This document shows positions 17,131 through 25,778 of a DNA stretch of 64,000 bases, piece by piece (position 1 is the stretch's first letter; every line of letters starts with the position of its first letter). The notes beneath the pieces were generated by a model. The model was not told the DNA's origin, made no database searches, and saw only the letters and a program-made list of their open reading frames with translations. The DNA lies in the NCBI RefSeq assembly GCF_900105985.1, contig NZ_FNUB01000005.1, forward strand, positions 1,488,001 through 1,552,000, read 5' to 3'. Source of the stretch: Tenacibaculum sp. MAR_2010_89 (lineage in GTDB: Bacteria; Bacteroidota; Bacteroidia; Flavobacteriales; Flavobacteriaceae). The position numbers were made by a program, and so were the translations under genes.

Positions 17131-17143
17131 CGTTGCAAATCTA
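17121..17143 (-). promoter_or_regulatory. Candidate arg promoter overlapped by an operator-like palindrome
   Basis: On the minus strand TAGATTTG (17136-17143) fits the -7 consensus TAnnTTTG. The palindrome atttgca-N6-tgcaaat (17121-17140) overlaps it and the expected start point, as a repressor site would. No -33 TTG was seen at the usual distance. Confidence 0.45.
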
Positions 17144-17197
17144 TCAAAATTTAATTTTAATATCCTAATAAAAAGAGAAAAAATAATAAAAATGTTT

Positions 17198-17231
17198 AAA
17201 TATCAATCATTTAAACAAATGGTTGATATTT
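17198..17231. promoter_or_regulatory. 15-bp inverted repeat in the arg-ilv divergent region
   Basis: Arms aaatatcaatcattt (17198-17212) and aaatggttgatattt (17217-17231) pair with one mismatch (a G-U pair in RNA) around a 4-base spacer. No T-run follows. It lies about 30 bases upstream of the candidate ilv -33 element, so it may be an operator for ilv. Confidence 0.4.
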
Positions 17232-17260
17232 GTTTAAAAATAATATTTTTAAAAATAAAT

Positions 17261-17292
17261 TTGGAAAAGCAATAAATAATTTACAATATTTG
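17261..17292 (+). promoter_or_regulatory. Candidate promoter of the ilv leader region
   Basis: TTG at 17261-17263 and AATATTTG at 17285-17292 are 21 bases apart, close to the TTG-N19-TAnnTTTG pattern of Flavobacteria (one mismatch in the -7). Transcription would begin just before the first leader ATG at 17301. Confidence 0.45.
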
Positions 17293-17300
17293 TAACCAAT

Positions 17301-17366
17301 ATGAGTAAACAAGTATTAAATATTATTTCTATTATTATTGTCGTTGTGATTATTTCACAAGGATAG
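17301..17366 (+). CDS. ilv leader peptide 1 (21 residues)
   Basis: A 21-codon frame, too short for ordinary gene calling. It contains seven Ile, four Val and one Leu, with a run SIIIVVVII at residues 10-18. Its TAG stop (17364-17366) is followed two bases later by GGAAG (17368-17372), a copy of part of the 3' arm of the terminator at 17401-17433. Stalling at the Ile/Val codons would leave GGAAG free to pair with CTTCC and block the terminator. This is the classic architecture of ribosome-mediated attenuation. The peptide itself needs no function. Confidence 0.85.
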   Translation: MSKQVLNIISIIIVVVIISQG

Positions 17367-17400
17367 GGGAAGAATATTTAAAAAAATAAATAAAATTTTA

Positions 17401-17433
17401 AAAGGCTTCCTAAATATTTAGGAAGCCTTTTTT
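17401..17433 (+). terminator. ilv attenuator terminator 1
   Basis: A perfect 15-bp palindrome (aaaggcttcctaaat / atttaggaagccttt, 17401-17430) runs into T residues at 17428-17433. It lies 34 bases after leader peptide 1 and before leader peptide 2, so it is a regulatory rather than an operon-end terminator. Confidence 0.88.
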
Positions 17434-17444
17434 GTTAGAATAAA

Positions 17445-17510
17445 ATGAATCAATTTTTAAACATAGTAGTAATTATCATTATTGTCATTATTAGCTCACC
17501 ACCGAGTTGA
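17445..17510 (+). CDS. ilv leader peptide 2 (21 residues)
   Basis: A second 21-codon frame with seven Ile, three Val and one Leu; the run IVVIIIIVII covers residues 7-16. It ends SSPPS with a TGA stop at 17508-17510. The sequence ttgatgcag (17507-17515), which overlaps the stop codon, is identical to ttgatgcag in the 3' arm of terminator 2 (17553-17561). It can therefore form an alternative antiterminator helix. The two leaders have the same length and layout but different sequence, so the unit is duplicated in function, with much divergence or separate origin. Confidence 0.85.
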   Translation: MNQFLNIVVIIIIVIISSPPS

Positions 17511-17534
17511 TGCAGATAGCTATTGTGTAAAAAG

Positions 17535-17571
17535 AAGCCTGTATCAATTTAATTGATGCAGGCTTTTTTTT
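17535..17571 (+). terminator. ilv attenuator terminator 2
   Basis: A 15-bp stem (aagcctgtatcaatt / aattgatgcaggctt, one G-U pair) with T8 at 17564-17571. It lies 24 bases after leader peptide 2 and 151 bases before the ilvE start. Confidence 0.88.
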
Positions 17572-17722
17572 GTTTAATGACTGTCATTTGAATATTTAGT
17601 TAATTTATTAGTTATTAAGCACTTGTGTTAATTTTGTAAGAAATGAGAATCATTATGTTATTAAAAATAGAGGAAAAACAATAAACCGATAAAATAATTT
17701 TGAAAAACAAAACAACTAGAAG

Positions 17723-18610
17723 ATGTATTACAATGATGAAACTGTAATTTTTTACAACGGAAAATTTGTTAAAGCTAAAGAGGCTTCAGGTAATTTGTAT
17801 GGGCAAACTTTACATTATGGAAATGGAGTTTTTGAAGGGATAAGAGCCTATGAAACTTCTGAAGGAACTAAGATATTTAAAGCTTTAGAGCATTATAAGC
17901 GTTTGCTATATGGTGTAGAAGTTATGGATATAGATTTTAATTATACTGAAGAAGAATTAACAAAAATAACGTATGAGTTGTTAGAAAGGAATAATTTAAA
18001 AGATGCTTACATCCGTCCACTTGTTGTGACTGGAGAGAATATGGGTGTCTTTTCAGCTAAAGGTTCTGATTTAATAATACAGTGTTGGAAATGGGATAAG
18101 TTAATGGGAGATGAATTATTGCGTGTGAAAACTTCTAGATTTCAGAGACCTAATCCTAAATCATGTTTTGTTGAAGCCAAAATAACGGGGCACTATATTA
18201 ATTCAATATTAGCAAGTAATGAGGTTAAAAAGGAAGGGTATGATGAATCATTATTATTAGATATGAATAATAATGTGGCAGAATGTTCAGGGGCTAATAT
18301 TTTTATGGAAAAAGAAGGGGTTTTATATACGCCACCAAGAGGGCATATTATGGCTGGAATAACTAGATCTACTGTTATAGATTTATGTAAAGAAGTAGGA
18401 ATTTCAGTTGTAGAGAAACATTTTACACTAAAAGAATTAAAAGAATCTGATAGTGCTTTTTTTACAGGAACCGCAGCTGAGGTTGTAGGATTGAAATCAC
18501 TAGATGAGTATCAATTTCCTTTAGAATGGAAAAACTCTCAAGGAAATAAATTAATGAAATTATATAAAAATGAAGTTTTAGGACTTCGTAAAAAATGTTT
18601 AACAAATTAA
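17723..18610 (+). CDS. ilvE: Branched-chain amino acid aminotransferase
   Basis: PLP-dependent class IV aminotransferase, last step for Ile, Val and Leu. The 295 residues have HYGNGVFEGIRAY, the PLP Lys153 in FVEAKITGHYIN, and the cofactor loop AECSGANIF, then TGTAAEV. It is the first structural gene behind the two attenuators, and the next gene starts 3 bases after its stop. A further candidate -7 element TAATTTTG lies at 17695-17702, so a basal promoter past the attenuators is possible. Confidence 0.96.
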   Translation: MYYNDETVIFYNGKFVKAKEASGNLYGQTLHYGNGVFEGIRAYETSEGTKIFKALEHYKRLLYGVEVMDIDFNYTEEELTKITYELLERNNLKDAYIRPLVVTGENMGVFSAKGSDLIIQCWKWDKLMGDELLRVKTSRFQRPNPKSCFVEAKITGHYINSILASNEVKKEGYDESLLLDMNNNVAECSGANIFMEKEGVLYTPPRGHIMAGITRSTVIDLCKEVGISVVEKHFTLKELKESDSAFFTGTAAEVVGLKSLDEYQFPLEWKNSQGNKLMKLYKNEVLGLRKKCLTN

Positions 18611-18613
18611 GAA

Positions 18614-20290
18614 ATGGAGTTAAATAAATTTAGTAAGCAAGTAACTCAAGATGATACACAGCCAGCGGCACAAGCAATGCTTCATGCTATTGGTTTGTCA
18701 AATGAAGATTTACAAAAGCCTCTAGTAGGTATTGCAAGTACAGGATACGAAGGAAATCCGTGTAATATGCATTTAAATGATTTAGCTAAATTAGTTAAAA
18801 AAGGAACTGAAAATAAAGATTTAATTGGTTTGATATTTAACACTATAGGTGTTTCTGATGGGATATCAATGGGAACGCCAGGAATGCGTTTCTCTTTACC
18901 ATCACGTGATGTTATTGCCGATTCTATGGAAACAGTGGTACAAGCCATGTCTTATGATGGGTTAGTAACAGTTGTTGGGTGTGATAAAAATATGCCAGGT
19001 GCGTTAATGGCTATGTTGCGCTTAAACCGACCTTCTGTTTTAGTATATGGAGGTACAATTGCATCTGGGTGTCATGAAGGTAAGAAGTTAGATGTAGTTT
19101 CTGCTTTTGAAGCTTGGGGAGAAAAAGTAGCTGGTACCATTGATAATGAAGAATATCAAAGTGTTATTGAGAAAGCATGTCCTGGAGCAGGTGCTTGCGG
19201 TGGAATGTATACAGCAAATACTATGGCGTCAGCTATTGAAGCTTTAGGAATGAGTTTACCATACAATTCATCAAATCCAGCAATTAGCCAAAATAAAGAA
19301 GATGAATGTGTGAAAGCAGGAGAAGCTTTGCGTGTGTTGTTAGAGAAAGATATAAAGCCTTCAGATATTGTTACTAAAAAATCACTTGAAAATGCCATTC
19401 GATTGGTTACAATAATGGGAGGGTCAACTAATGCAGTATTGCATTTCTTAGCGATAGCAAAAGCTGCTGATGTGAAATTTACTTTAAAGGATTTTCAACG
19501 TATTTCTGATGAGACTCCGTTTTTAGCAGATTTAAAACCAAGTGGTAAGTATTTAATGGAAGATGTTCATGCTGTGGGTGGTGTGCCAGCGGTTTTAAAA
19601 TACTTATTAGAAGAAGGACTTTTACATGGAGAATGCTTAACGGTTACTGGTAAAACATTAGCAGAAAATTTAGCAGATGTTCCTGGTTTAGTAGAAAATC
19701 AAGATGTAATTAAGCCAATAGAAAATCCAATAAAAACTACTGGTCATTTAAGAATGCTATATGGAAATTTAGCAGAAGAAGGTTCAGTAGCAAAAATTAC
19801 CGGTAAAGAAGGATTATCATTTAGAGGTAGAGCTAAAGTTTTTGAAGGTGAATATGCTACTAATGATGGAATAAGAGAAGGAAAAGTAGAAAAAGGAGAT
19901 GTAGTTGTTATACGTTATGAAGGACCAAAAGGTGGTCCAGGTATGCCTGAAATGTTAAAACCTACAGCTGCAATAATGGGAGCTGGCTTAGGTAAGGATG
20001 TAGCCTTAATAACCGATGGGCGTTTTTCAGGAGGAACTCATGGTTTTGTAGTTGGTCATATTACCCCAGAAGCACAGGATGGAGGAGCTATTGCTTTGGT
20101 TGAAGATGGAGATATGATTTCTTTGAATGCTGAAACAAACACAATTACATTAGAAGTTTCTGATGAAGAACTTAAAGAACGTAAAAATAAATGGGTAGCT
20201 CCACCTTTAAAAGTAAATAGAGGGGTATTGTATAAATATGCAAAAACAGTTGCGTCTGCATCTAATGGATGTGTAACTGATGAGTTTTAA
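18614..20290 (+). CDS. ilvD: Dihydroxy-acid dehydratase
   Basis: Fe-S enzyme forming the 2-keto acids of Ile and Val. The 558 residues match the family. Cluster ligands are seen in [12 protein letters not shown] and [17 protein letters not shown], and the C-terminal [15 protein letters not shown] motif is intact. It lies 3 bases after ilvE. The 69-base gap to ilvB holds a short degenerate repeat (agcttatagc, aaagctagtagc, aaagc). Confidence 0.96.
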   Translation: MELNKFSKQVTQDDTQPAAQAMLHAIGLSNEDLQKPLVGIASTGYEGNPCNMHLNDLAKLVKKGTENKDLIGLIFNTIGVSDGISMGTPGMRFSLPSRDVIADSMETVVQAMSYDGLVTVVGCDKNMPGALMAMLRLNRPSVLVYGGTIASGCHEGKKLDVVSAFEAWGEKVAGTIDNEEYQSVIEKACPGAGACGGMYTANTMASAIEALGMSLPYNSSNPAISQNKEDECVKAGEALRVLLEKDIKPSDIVTKKSLENAIRLVTIMGGSTNAVLHFLAIAKAADVKFTLKDFQRISDETPFLADLKPSGKYLMEDVHAVGGVPAVLKYLLEEGLLHGECLTVTGKTLAENLADVPGLVENQDVIKPIENPIKTTGHLRMLYGNLAEEGSVAKITGKEGLSFRGRAKVFEGEYATNDGIREGKVEKGDVVVIRYEGPKGGPGMPEMLKPTAAIMGAGLGKDVALITDGRFSGGTHGFVVGHITPEAQDGGAIALVEDGDMISLNAETNTITLEVSDEELKERKNKWVAPPLKVNRGVLYKYAKTVASASNGCVTDEF

Positions 20291-20359
20291 ATATTAGTAT
20301 AAAAAAATATAATAACAAGAAGCTTATAGCCAAAAGCTAGTAGCATAAAGCAAAATAAA

Positions 20360-22093
20360 ATGGCAACAAAAACTAAAGAACAAACAGAACAAAAAACAAA
20401 TCAAACAGAAAAAATATCAGGTGCTGAAGCTGTTATTAAATGTTTACTTGCTGAGGGAGTAGATACATTGTATGGCTACCCTGGTGGAGCAATTATGCCA
20501 GTGTATGATGAGTTGTATAAGTATCAAGATCAACTTCATCATGTGTTAACGCGCCATGAACAAGGAGCTACACATTCAGCACAAGGATATGCTAGAGTAT
20601 CTGGGAAAGTAGGAGTTGCTATTGCAACATCTGGCCCTGGAGCTACTAATTTGATAACAGGAATTGCTGATGCACAAATAGATTCTACGCCTATGGTTTG
20701 TATTACTGGTCAAGTAGGTGCACATCTTTTAGGTACAGATGCGTTTCAAGAAACTGATATTGTTGGGATCTCGACTCCAGTTACTAAATGGAATTATCAA
20801 ATAACAAAAGCAAGTGAGATTCCAGAAATAATGGCAAAAGCATTTTACTTAGCTCGATCTGGACGTCCTGGGCCTGTTTTAGTAGATATAACAAAGAATG
20901 CTCAATTTGAAGAGTTTGACTTTTCATATAAAAAATGTACTTCTGTAAGAAGTTACAGAGCTAAACCTGATGTGAATGAAGTTAAACTTCAAGAAGCTGC
21001 GACTTTAATAAATGAGGCAAAAAAACCAATGGTTGTTTTTGGTCAAGGGGTTATTTTAGGTCAAGCAGAAGAAGAGTTTAAAGCATTTATAGAAAAAGCG
21101 AATTTACCGTCAGCATGGACAATTTTAGGGTTGTCTGCTTTACCTACATCACATCCATTAAACGTTGGAATGGTTGGGATGCATGGTAATTATGGACCTA
21201 ACAGGCTAACAAATGAATGTGATTTGTTAATCGCTATAGGTATGCGTTTTGATGATCGTGTTACTGGTGATTTAAGTAGGTATGCTACGCAGGCTAAAGT
21301 TATACATTTTGAAATAGATCCAGCTGAGGTAGATAAAAATGTAAAAACTGAAGTTGCTGTTTTGGGTGATGCAAAAGAAAGTTTGCAAAAAATATTGCCT
21401 TTAATTAATGAGAATTCTCACGAAGAATGGTTGGGAGAGTTTAAAAAGCATGATGCTGTTGAGTTTGATAAAGTAAAGAAAGATGTTTTATATCCTGAAA
21501 AAGAAGGATTAACAATGGGAGAAGTGATGAAAGAAATTAATAATGCTTCTGGAGGAGACGCTGTTATTGTTTCTGATGTAGGTCAACATCAAATGTTTGC
21601 CTGTCGTTATGCTGAGTTTAATCAAACTAAAAGTAATATAACATCAGGAGGCCTTGGAACTATGGGATTTGCTTTACCTGCGGCTATTGGAGCTAAAATG
21701 GGGGCGCCTGAACGAGAGGTTGTTGCGGTTATTGGAGATGGTGGATATCAAATGACTATTCAAGAACTAGGTACTATTTTACAAACAAAAGCAGCTGTTA
21801 AAATAGTAGTACTTAATAATGAGTTTTTAGGTATGGTACGTCAGTGGCAACAATTGTTTTTTGACAAAAGGTATGCCTCTACTGAAATGGTTAACCCTGA
21901 TTTTATTGCCATAGCAAAAGGATATCATTTAAAAGCAAATAGAGTAACTAAAAGAGAAGATTTAGCAAGTTCAGTTCAAGAAATGATGCAGTCAGAAGAA
22001 GCATTTTTCTTGGAGGTTTGTGTAGAAAAGGAAGATAATGTATTTCCAATGATACCAACAGGGGCTTCAGTTTCAGATATAAGATTAGAGTAA
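20360..22093 (+). CDS. ilvB: Acetolactate synthase large subunit
   Basis: TPP- and FAD-dependent synthase of acetolactate and acetohydroxybutyrate, the committed step. The 577 residues begin with a Lys/Gln/Thr-rich tail of about 20 residues. GYPGGAIMPVYDEL, the RHEQGATHSAQGYARVSG motif with catalytic Glu, and the TPP-Mg motif GDGGYQMTIQEL follow. It lies 2 bases before its regulatory subunit gene. Confidence 0.96.
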   Translation: MATKTKEQTEQKTNQTEKISGAEAVIKCLLAEGVDTLYGYPGGAIMPVYDELYKYQDQLHHVLTRHEQGATHSAQGYARVSGKVGVAIATSGPGATNLITGIADAQIDSTPMVCITGQVGAHLLGTDAFQETDIVGISTPVTKWNYQITKASEIPEIMAKAFYLARSGRPGPVLVDITKNAQFEEFDFSYKKCTSVRSYRAKPDVNEVKLQEAATLINEAKKPMVVFGQGVILGQAEEEFKAFIEKANLPSAWTILGLSALPTSHPLNVGMVGMHGNYGPNRLTNECDLLIAIGMRFDDRVTGDLSRYATQAKVIHFEIDPAEVDKNVKTEVAVLGDAKESLQKILPLINENSHEEWLGEFKKHDAVEFDKVKKDVLYPEKEGLTMGEVMKEINNASGGDAVIVSDVGQHQMFACRYAEFNQTKSNITSGGLGTMGFALPAAIGAKMGAPEREVVAVIGDGGYQMTIQELGTILQTKAAVKIVVLNNEFLGMVRQWQQLFFDKRYASTEMVNPDFIAIAKGYHLKANRVTKREDLASSVQEMMQSEEAFFLEVCVEKEDNVFPMIPTGASVSDIRLE

Positions 22094-22095
22094 TT

Positions 22096-22623
22096 ATGGA
22101 TACTAAACAAACATATACCATATCAATATATACCGAAAATAATATTGGTTTATTGAATAGAATTTCAGCAATATTTCAAAGAAGACATTTAAATGTTGAG
22201 AGTGTAAATGTTTCAAAATCAGAAATAAAAAGCGTTTCTAGATTTACACTTTTAGTAAAACTGACTGAAGATGAAGTTAAAAAGATAATAGGGCAAATAG
22301 AAAAGCAAGTAGAAGTTATTAAAGCATTTTATCACACTGATGATGAAACTATTTATCAAGAATCTTGTTTATTTAAGTTGAGTACTGATTTGTTAACAGA
22401 TAATGATGAAATTCAAAAAATAATAAATGGAAGTAAATCAAGAGTTATAAATATTAATAAAGACTTTTTTGTACTTGAGAAATCTGGTTCTAAAGAAGAG
22501 GTTGAAGAGCTTTATCATATTTTAGATAAGCATGGAATCATGCAATTTGTTCGTTCGGGTAGAATTGCAATTACAAAAAAGGAAATGCCAGTTTCTGAGA
22601 TGTTAAAAGCATTAGAAAAATAA
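22096..22623 (+). CDS. ilvH: Acetolactate synthase regulatory subunit
   Basis: A 175-residue small subunit that activates the large subunit and gives valine feedback. An ACT domain covers about residues 5-78 ([17 protein letters not shown]). The C-terminal domain covers about 90-170 with a diverged sequence. The gene is placed directly after ilvB. The symbol could equally be ilvN. Confidence 0.92.
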   Translation: MDTKQTYTISIYTENNIGLLNRISAIFQRRHLNVESVNVSKSEIKSVSRFTLLVKLTEDEVKKIIGQIEKQVEVIKAFYHTDDETIYQESCLFKLSTDLLTDNDEIQKIINGSKSRVININKDFFVLEKSGSKEEVEELYHILDKHGIMQFVRSGRIAITKKEMPVSEMLKALEK

Positions 22624-22658
22624 ATACAATAAATAAAATTTTATATAATAAACAAACA

Positions 22659-24125
22659 ATGGAAAATTATTTTAACCAACTACCTTTAAGGGAACAACTA
22701 GCTCAATTAGGTAAATGTAGATTTATGGAGTCTTCAGAATTTGAAGATGGAATTGAAGCTTTAAAAGGAAAAAAAGTTGTAATAGTTGGATGTGGAGCAC
22801 AAGGTTTAAATCAAGGTTTAAATATGCGTGATTCTGGTTTAGATATTTCTTATGCATTACGTGATGCAGCAATTAAAGAACAACGTCAGTCGTATAAAAA
22901 TGCTACTGAAAATGGATTTTCTGTAGGATCATATAGTGAGTTAATACCAATTGCTGATTTAGTGTGTAATTTAACACCAGATAAACAACATACTAATGTT
23001 GTAAAAACTGTAATGCCATTAATGAAATCTGGTGCTACATTAACTTATTCACATGGGTTTAATATTGTTGAAGAAGGAATGCAGGTACGTAAGGATTTAA
23101 CCGTAATTATGGTGGCTCCAAAGTGTCCAGGAACGGAAGTTCGTGAAGAGTATAAAAGAGGTTTTGGGGTACCAACTTTAATAGCAGTTCATCCTGAGAA
23201 TGATCCTGAAAGTAAAGGGTTGTCTCAAGCTAAAGCATATGCATTTGCTACAGGGGGTCATAGAGCTGGTGTATTAGAGTCATCTTTCGTCGCTGAGGTG
23301 AAATCAGATTTAATGGGAGAACAAACAATTCTATGTGGAGTGTTGCAAACTGGAGCAATTTTATCGTTTGATAAAATGGTTGAAGAAGGTATTGAACCTG
23401 GGTATGCTGCTAAGTTGATTCAATTTGGATGGGAAACTATTACTGAGGCTTTAAAGCATGGAGGTATCACTAATATGATGGATAGGTTGTCAAACTCAGC
23501 AAAAATAAAAGCTTTTCAAGTGTCAGAAGAGTTAAAAACAATAATGCGTCCGTTGTTTTATAAGCACATGGATGATATAATGTCTGGGCATTTCTCAAAA
23601 ACGATGATGGAAGATTGGAGTAATGATGATAAAAACCTATTAAGTTGGAGGTCAGCTACTGGTGAAACTGCTTTTGAAAAAACAAAAATTACTGATGAGG
23701 AAATTTCTGAGCAAGAGTACTTTGATCACGGTACATTATTAGTTGCTTTTGTAAGAGCAGGTGTTGAGTTGGCTTTTGAATCTATGACAGAGGCGGGAAT
23801 TATTGAAGAGTCTGCTTATTATGAGTCATTACATGAAACTCCATTAATAGCAAATACTATAGCACGTAAGAAACTTTATGAAATGAATAGAGTAATTTCT
23901 GATACTGCTGAATATGGTTGTTACTTATTTGATCATGCATGTAAGCCTTTATTAACTGAATTCATGAAAACTGTTACAACTGATATTATAGGTAAGCCAT
24001 ATAAAGGAACAGGTAAAGTTGATAACCAAGAATTAATAGCTGTAAATAAAGCTTTAAGAAATCACCCGGTTGAGAAAATAGGTGAAACTTTAAGGGCTTC
24101 AATGACAGCTATGAAACAATTATAA
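22659..24125 (+). CDS. ilvC: Ketol-acid reductoisomerase, class II (long form)
   Basis: Isomerises and reduces acetolactate-type substrates. At 488 residues it is the long, E. coli-like class II enzyme, with a duplicated C-terminal knotted domain rather than the 330-residue class I form. Seen motifs: [21 protein letters not shown] for nucleotide binding, [16 protein letters not shown], and [12 protein letters not shown] with metal-binding acidic residues. It lies 35 bases after ilvH and 1 base before ilvA. Confidence 0.96.
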   Translation: MENYFNQLPLREQLAQLGKCRFMESSEFEDGIEALKGKKVVIVGCGAQGLNQGLNMRDSGLDISYALRDAAIKEQRQSYKNATENGFSVGSYSELIPIADLVCNLTPDKQHTNVVKTVMPLMKSGATLTYSHGFNIVEEGMQVRKDLTVIMVAPKCPGTEVREEYKRGFGVPTLIAVHPENDPESKGLSQAKAYAFATGGHRAGVLESSFVAEVKSDLMGEQTILCGVLQTGAILSFDKMVEEGIEPGYAAKLIQFGWETITEALKHGGITNMMDRLSNSAKIKAFQVSEELKTIMRPLFYKHMDDIMSGHFSKTMMEDWSNDDKNLLSWRSATGETAFEKTKITDEEISEQEYFDHGTLLVAFVRAGVELAFESMTEAGIIEESAYYESLHETPLIANTIARKKLYEMNRVISDTAEYGCYLFDHACKPLLTEFMKTVTTDIIGKPYKGTGKVDNQELIAVNKALRNHPVEKIGETLRASMTAMKQL

Positions 24126-24126
24126 T

Positions 24127-25389
24127 ATGGAGACAAAAAACATCTATTTTCCTAAATTAAAAGATGTGAATAAAGCTGCAGCTACTTTGAAAGAGGTAGT
24201 TGCAGTAACTCCTTTGATGTTGAATTATACTTTTTCAAAAAAACTGGAATCAAATATTTTTTTAAAAAGAGAAGATTTACAGCAAGTACGATCGTACAAA
24301 ATAAGAGGAGCGTATAACAAAATAAGTTCATTAACTAATGAAGAGTTGATTAATGGAATTGTTTGTGCTAGTGCAGGAAATCATGCTCAAGGTGTTGCTT
24401 TGGCTTGTAAAAAGAAAGAAATTCAAGGAACAATATTCATGCCTGCTCCAACTCCTAAACAAAAGTTAGAGCAAGTAAAAATGTTTGGAGGCGAGTTTGT
24501 AGATATTCAGCTTACAGGAGATACTTTTGATGATGCTTATAAAACAGCAAAGTATATATCTGATAGTTTGGGTAAAACGTTTGTACATCCTTTTGATGAT
24601 GAAAAAATTATAGAAGGACAAGCGACAGTTGGTTTAGAGATTTTAGAACAAGCAAATGAATCAGTAGATTATGTATTTGTTCCTGTAGGTGGTGGTGGTT
24701 TAGCCTCAGGGCTTTCAAGTATTTTTAAACTGTTGTCCCCGAAAACAAAAATAATAGGAGTTGAGCCAGCAGGAGCAGCATCAATGCAACAGGCTATTGC
24801 AAACAATGAGAATGTTAAGTTGTCTGAAATAGATAAGTTTGTTGATGGGGCTGCGGTACAACAAGTAGGTGGATTAACTTATAAAATATGTAAAGAGAAT
24901 TTAGATGATATGATTACGGTTCCAGAAGGAAAAGTGTGTCAAACTATTCTAGATATGTATAATAAAGACGCTATTGTAGTTGAGCCCGCTGGAGCTTTAA
25001 CTTTAGCAGCTTTAGATACTTTTAAAGAAGAAATTAAGGGTAAAAACGTTGTATGTGTTATTAGTGGAAGTAATAATGATATAACAAGAACGGCAGAGAT
25101 TAAGGAGCGAGCTCTGTTATATGGCGGTTTAAAACATTATTTTATTATTCGGTTTCCTCAACGTGCAGGAGCTTTAAAAGAGTTTGTAATAGATGTTTTA
25201 GGTAAGAATGATGATATCACTTTTTTTGAGTATTCTAAAAAAACTAGTAGAGAAAATGGACCAGCAGTTGTTGGAGTGGAATTGGAAAAAAAGGAAGATT
25301 TATCTCCGTTAATAGCTCGAATGAAAGAGCGTAATTTTTATGGAGAGTACTTGAATAATAAACCAAATTTGTTTGAATTTTTAGTGTAA
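24127..25389 (+). CDS. ilvA: Threonine deaminase, biosynthetic
   Basis: PLP enzyme that makes 2-ketobutyrate from threonine, the isoleucine-specific entry. The 420 residues comprise a catalytic domain (PLP Lys in QQVRSYKIRGAYNK, SAGNHAQG, the glycine loop VGGGGLASG, SGSNND) and a single C-terminal ACT-like regulatory domain from about residue 335 (HYFIIRFPQRAGALKEF). E. coli IlvA has two such domains; the single-domain form is common in this phylum. It is the last gene of the operon, with a terminator immediately after it. Confidence 0.95.
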   Translation: METKNIYFPKLKDVNKAAATLKEVVAVTPLMLNYTFSKKLESNIFLKREDLQQVRSYKIRGAYNKISSLTNEELINGIVCASAGNHAQGVALACKKKEIQGTIFMPAPTPKQKLEQVKMFGGEFVDIQLTGDTFDDAYKTAKYISDSLGKTFVHPFDDEKIIEGQATVGLEILEQANESVDYVFVPVGGGGLASGLSSIFKLLSPKTKIIGVEPAGAASMQQAIANNENVKLSEIDKFVDGAAVQQVGGLTYKICKENLDDMITVPEGKVCQTILDMYNKDAIVVEPAGALTLAALDTFKEEIKGKNVVCVISGSNNDITRTAEIKERALLYGGLKHYFIIRFPQRAGALKEFVIDVLGKNDDITFFEYSKKTSRENGPAVVGVELEKKEDLSPLIARMKERNFYGEYLNNKPNLFEFLV

Positions 25390-25390
25390 A

Positions 25391-25414
25391 AGTCGTTTTT
25401 AACGGCTTTTTTTT
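25391..25414 (+). terminator. Intrinsic terminator of the ilv operon
   Basis: A 7-bp stem (agtcgtt / aacggct, one G-U pair) with a 3-base loop and T8, two bases after the ilvA stop. Confidence 0.85.
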
Positions 25415-25431
25415 GGTTATATAAAACCAAA

Positions 25432-25456
25432 AAGCCCAAACTAAAAGTCTGGGCTT
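25432..25456 (-). terminator. Terminator of the tRNA-Phe transcript
   Basis: On the minus strand aagccca / tgggctt forms a 7-bp stem with an 11-base loop and then T5. It lies just past the 3' end of the second-transcribed tRNA-Phe. Confidence 0.75.
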
Positions 25457-25462
25457 TGGTGG

Positions 25463-25535
25463 TGGTGCCTCCAGGAATCGAACCAGGGACACAAGGATTT
25501 TCAGTCCTTTGCTCTACCAACTGAGCTAAGGCACC
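25463..25535 (-). tRNA. tRNA-Phe (GAA), distal copy
   Basis: A 73-base cloverleaf on the minus strand. The acceptor is GGTGCCT / AGGCACC with discriminator A; the D-arm has AGCTCAGTTGGTAGAGC; the anticodon loop is CTGAAAA with anticodon GAA; the T-arm has GGTTCGATTCC. The three bases after the discriminator (25462-25460) read CCA, so this copy encodes its 3' CCA. It is identical over the 73 bases to the copy at 25598-25670. Confidence 0.97.
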
Positions 25536-25597
25536 ATTGGTACTTAATTTTTGTAGCATTTAGTAAAATAAAAGTCATAAAATATGATTTTTATTTG

Positions 25598-25670
25598 TGG
25601 TGCCTCCAGGAATCGAACCAGGGACACAAGGATTTTCAGTCCTTTGCTCTACCAACTGAGCTAAGGCACC
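25598..25670 (-). tRNA. tRNA-Phe (GAA), proximal copy
   Basis: Identical 73-base sequence and anticodon GAA. Here the bases following the discriminator read CAA, so CCA must be added by nucleotidyltransferase or after 3' trimming. It is transcribed first from the promoter at 25696-25725; the spacer to the second copy is 62 bases. Confidence 0.97.
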
Positions 25671-25695
25671 AATTGCTACTTTCGTTAAGCGGATG

Positions 25696-25725
25696 CAAAT
25701 ATACAATCGTTTTTCAATTTAACAA
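25696..25725 (-). promoter_or_regulatory. Promoter of the tRNA-Phe pair
   Basis: On the minus strand TTG (25723-25725), 19 bases, then TATATTTG (25696-25703) gives an exact match to the Bacteroidetes TTG-N19-TAnnTTTG promoter. It lies 26 bases upstream of the first tRNA. It is the cleanest promoter in the window. Confidence 0.8.
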
Positions 25726-25751
25726 AATAAAAAAACTAAAAAAATGTATTG

Positions 25752-25759
25752 TAACTTTG
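25752..25759 (+). promoter_or_regulatory. Candidate -7 element for coaX
   Basis: TAACTTTG fits TAnnTTTG and lies 19 bases before the coaX ATG. No -33 TTG is seen at the ideal spacing. Confidence 0.5.
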
Positions 25760-25778
25760 TTTTTTTTAAAAAATAAGT

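Noticed and set aside
17643..17684. A third short frame (RIIMLLKI...) before ilvE
   Set aside because: Only 13 residues, fewer branched-chain codons, and no terminator or antiterminator follows it.
25244..25559. Open frames across the tRNA-Phe gene on the minus strand
   Set aside because: They translate tRNA sequence; the tRNA fully explains the conservation.
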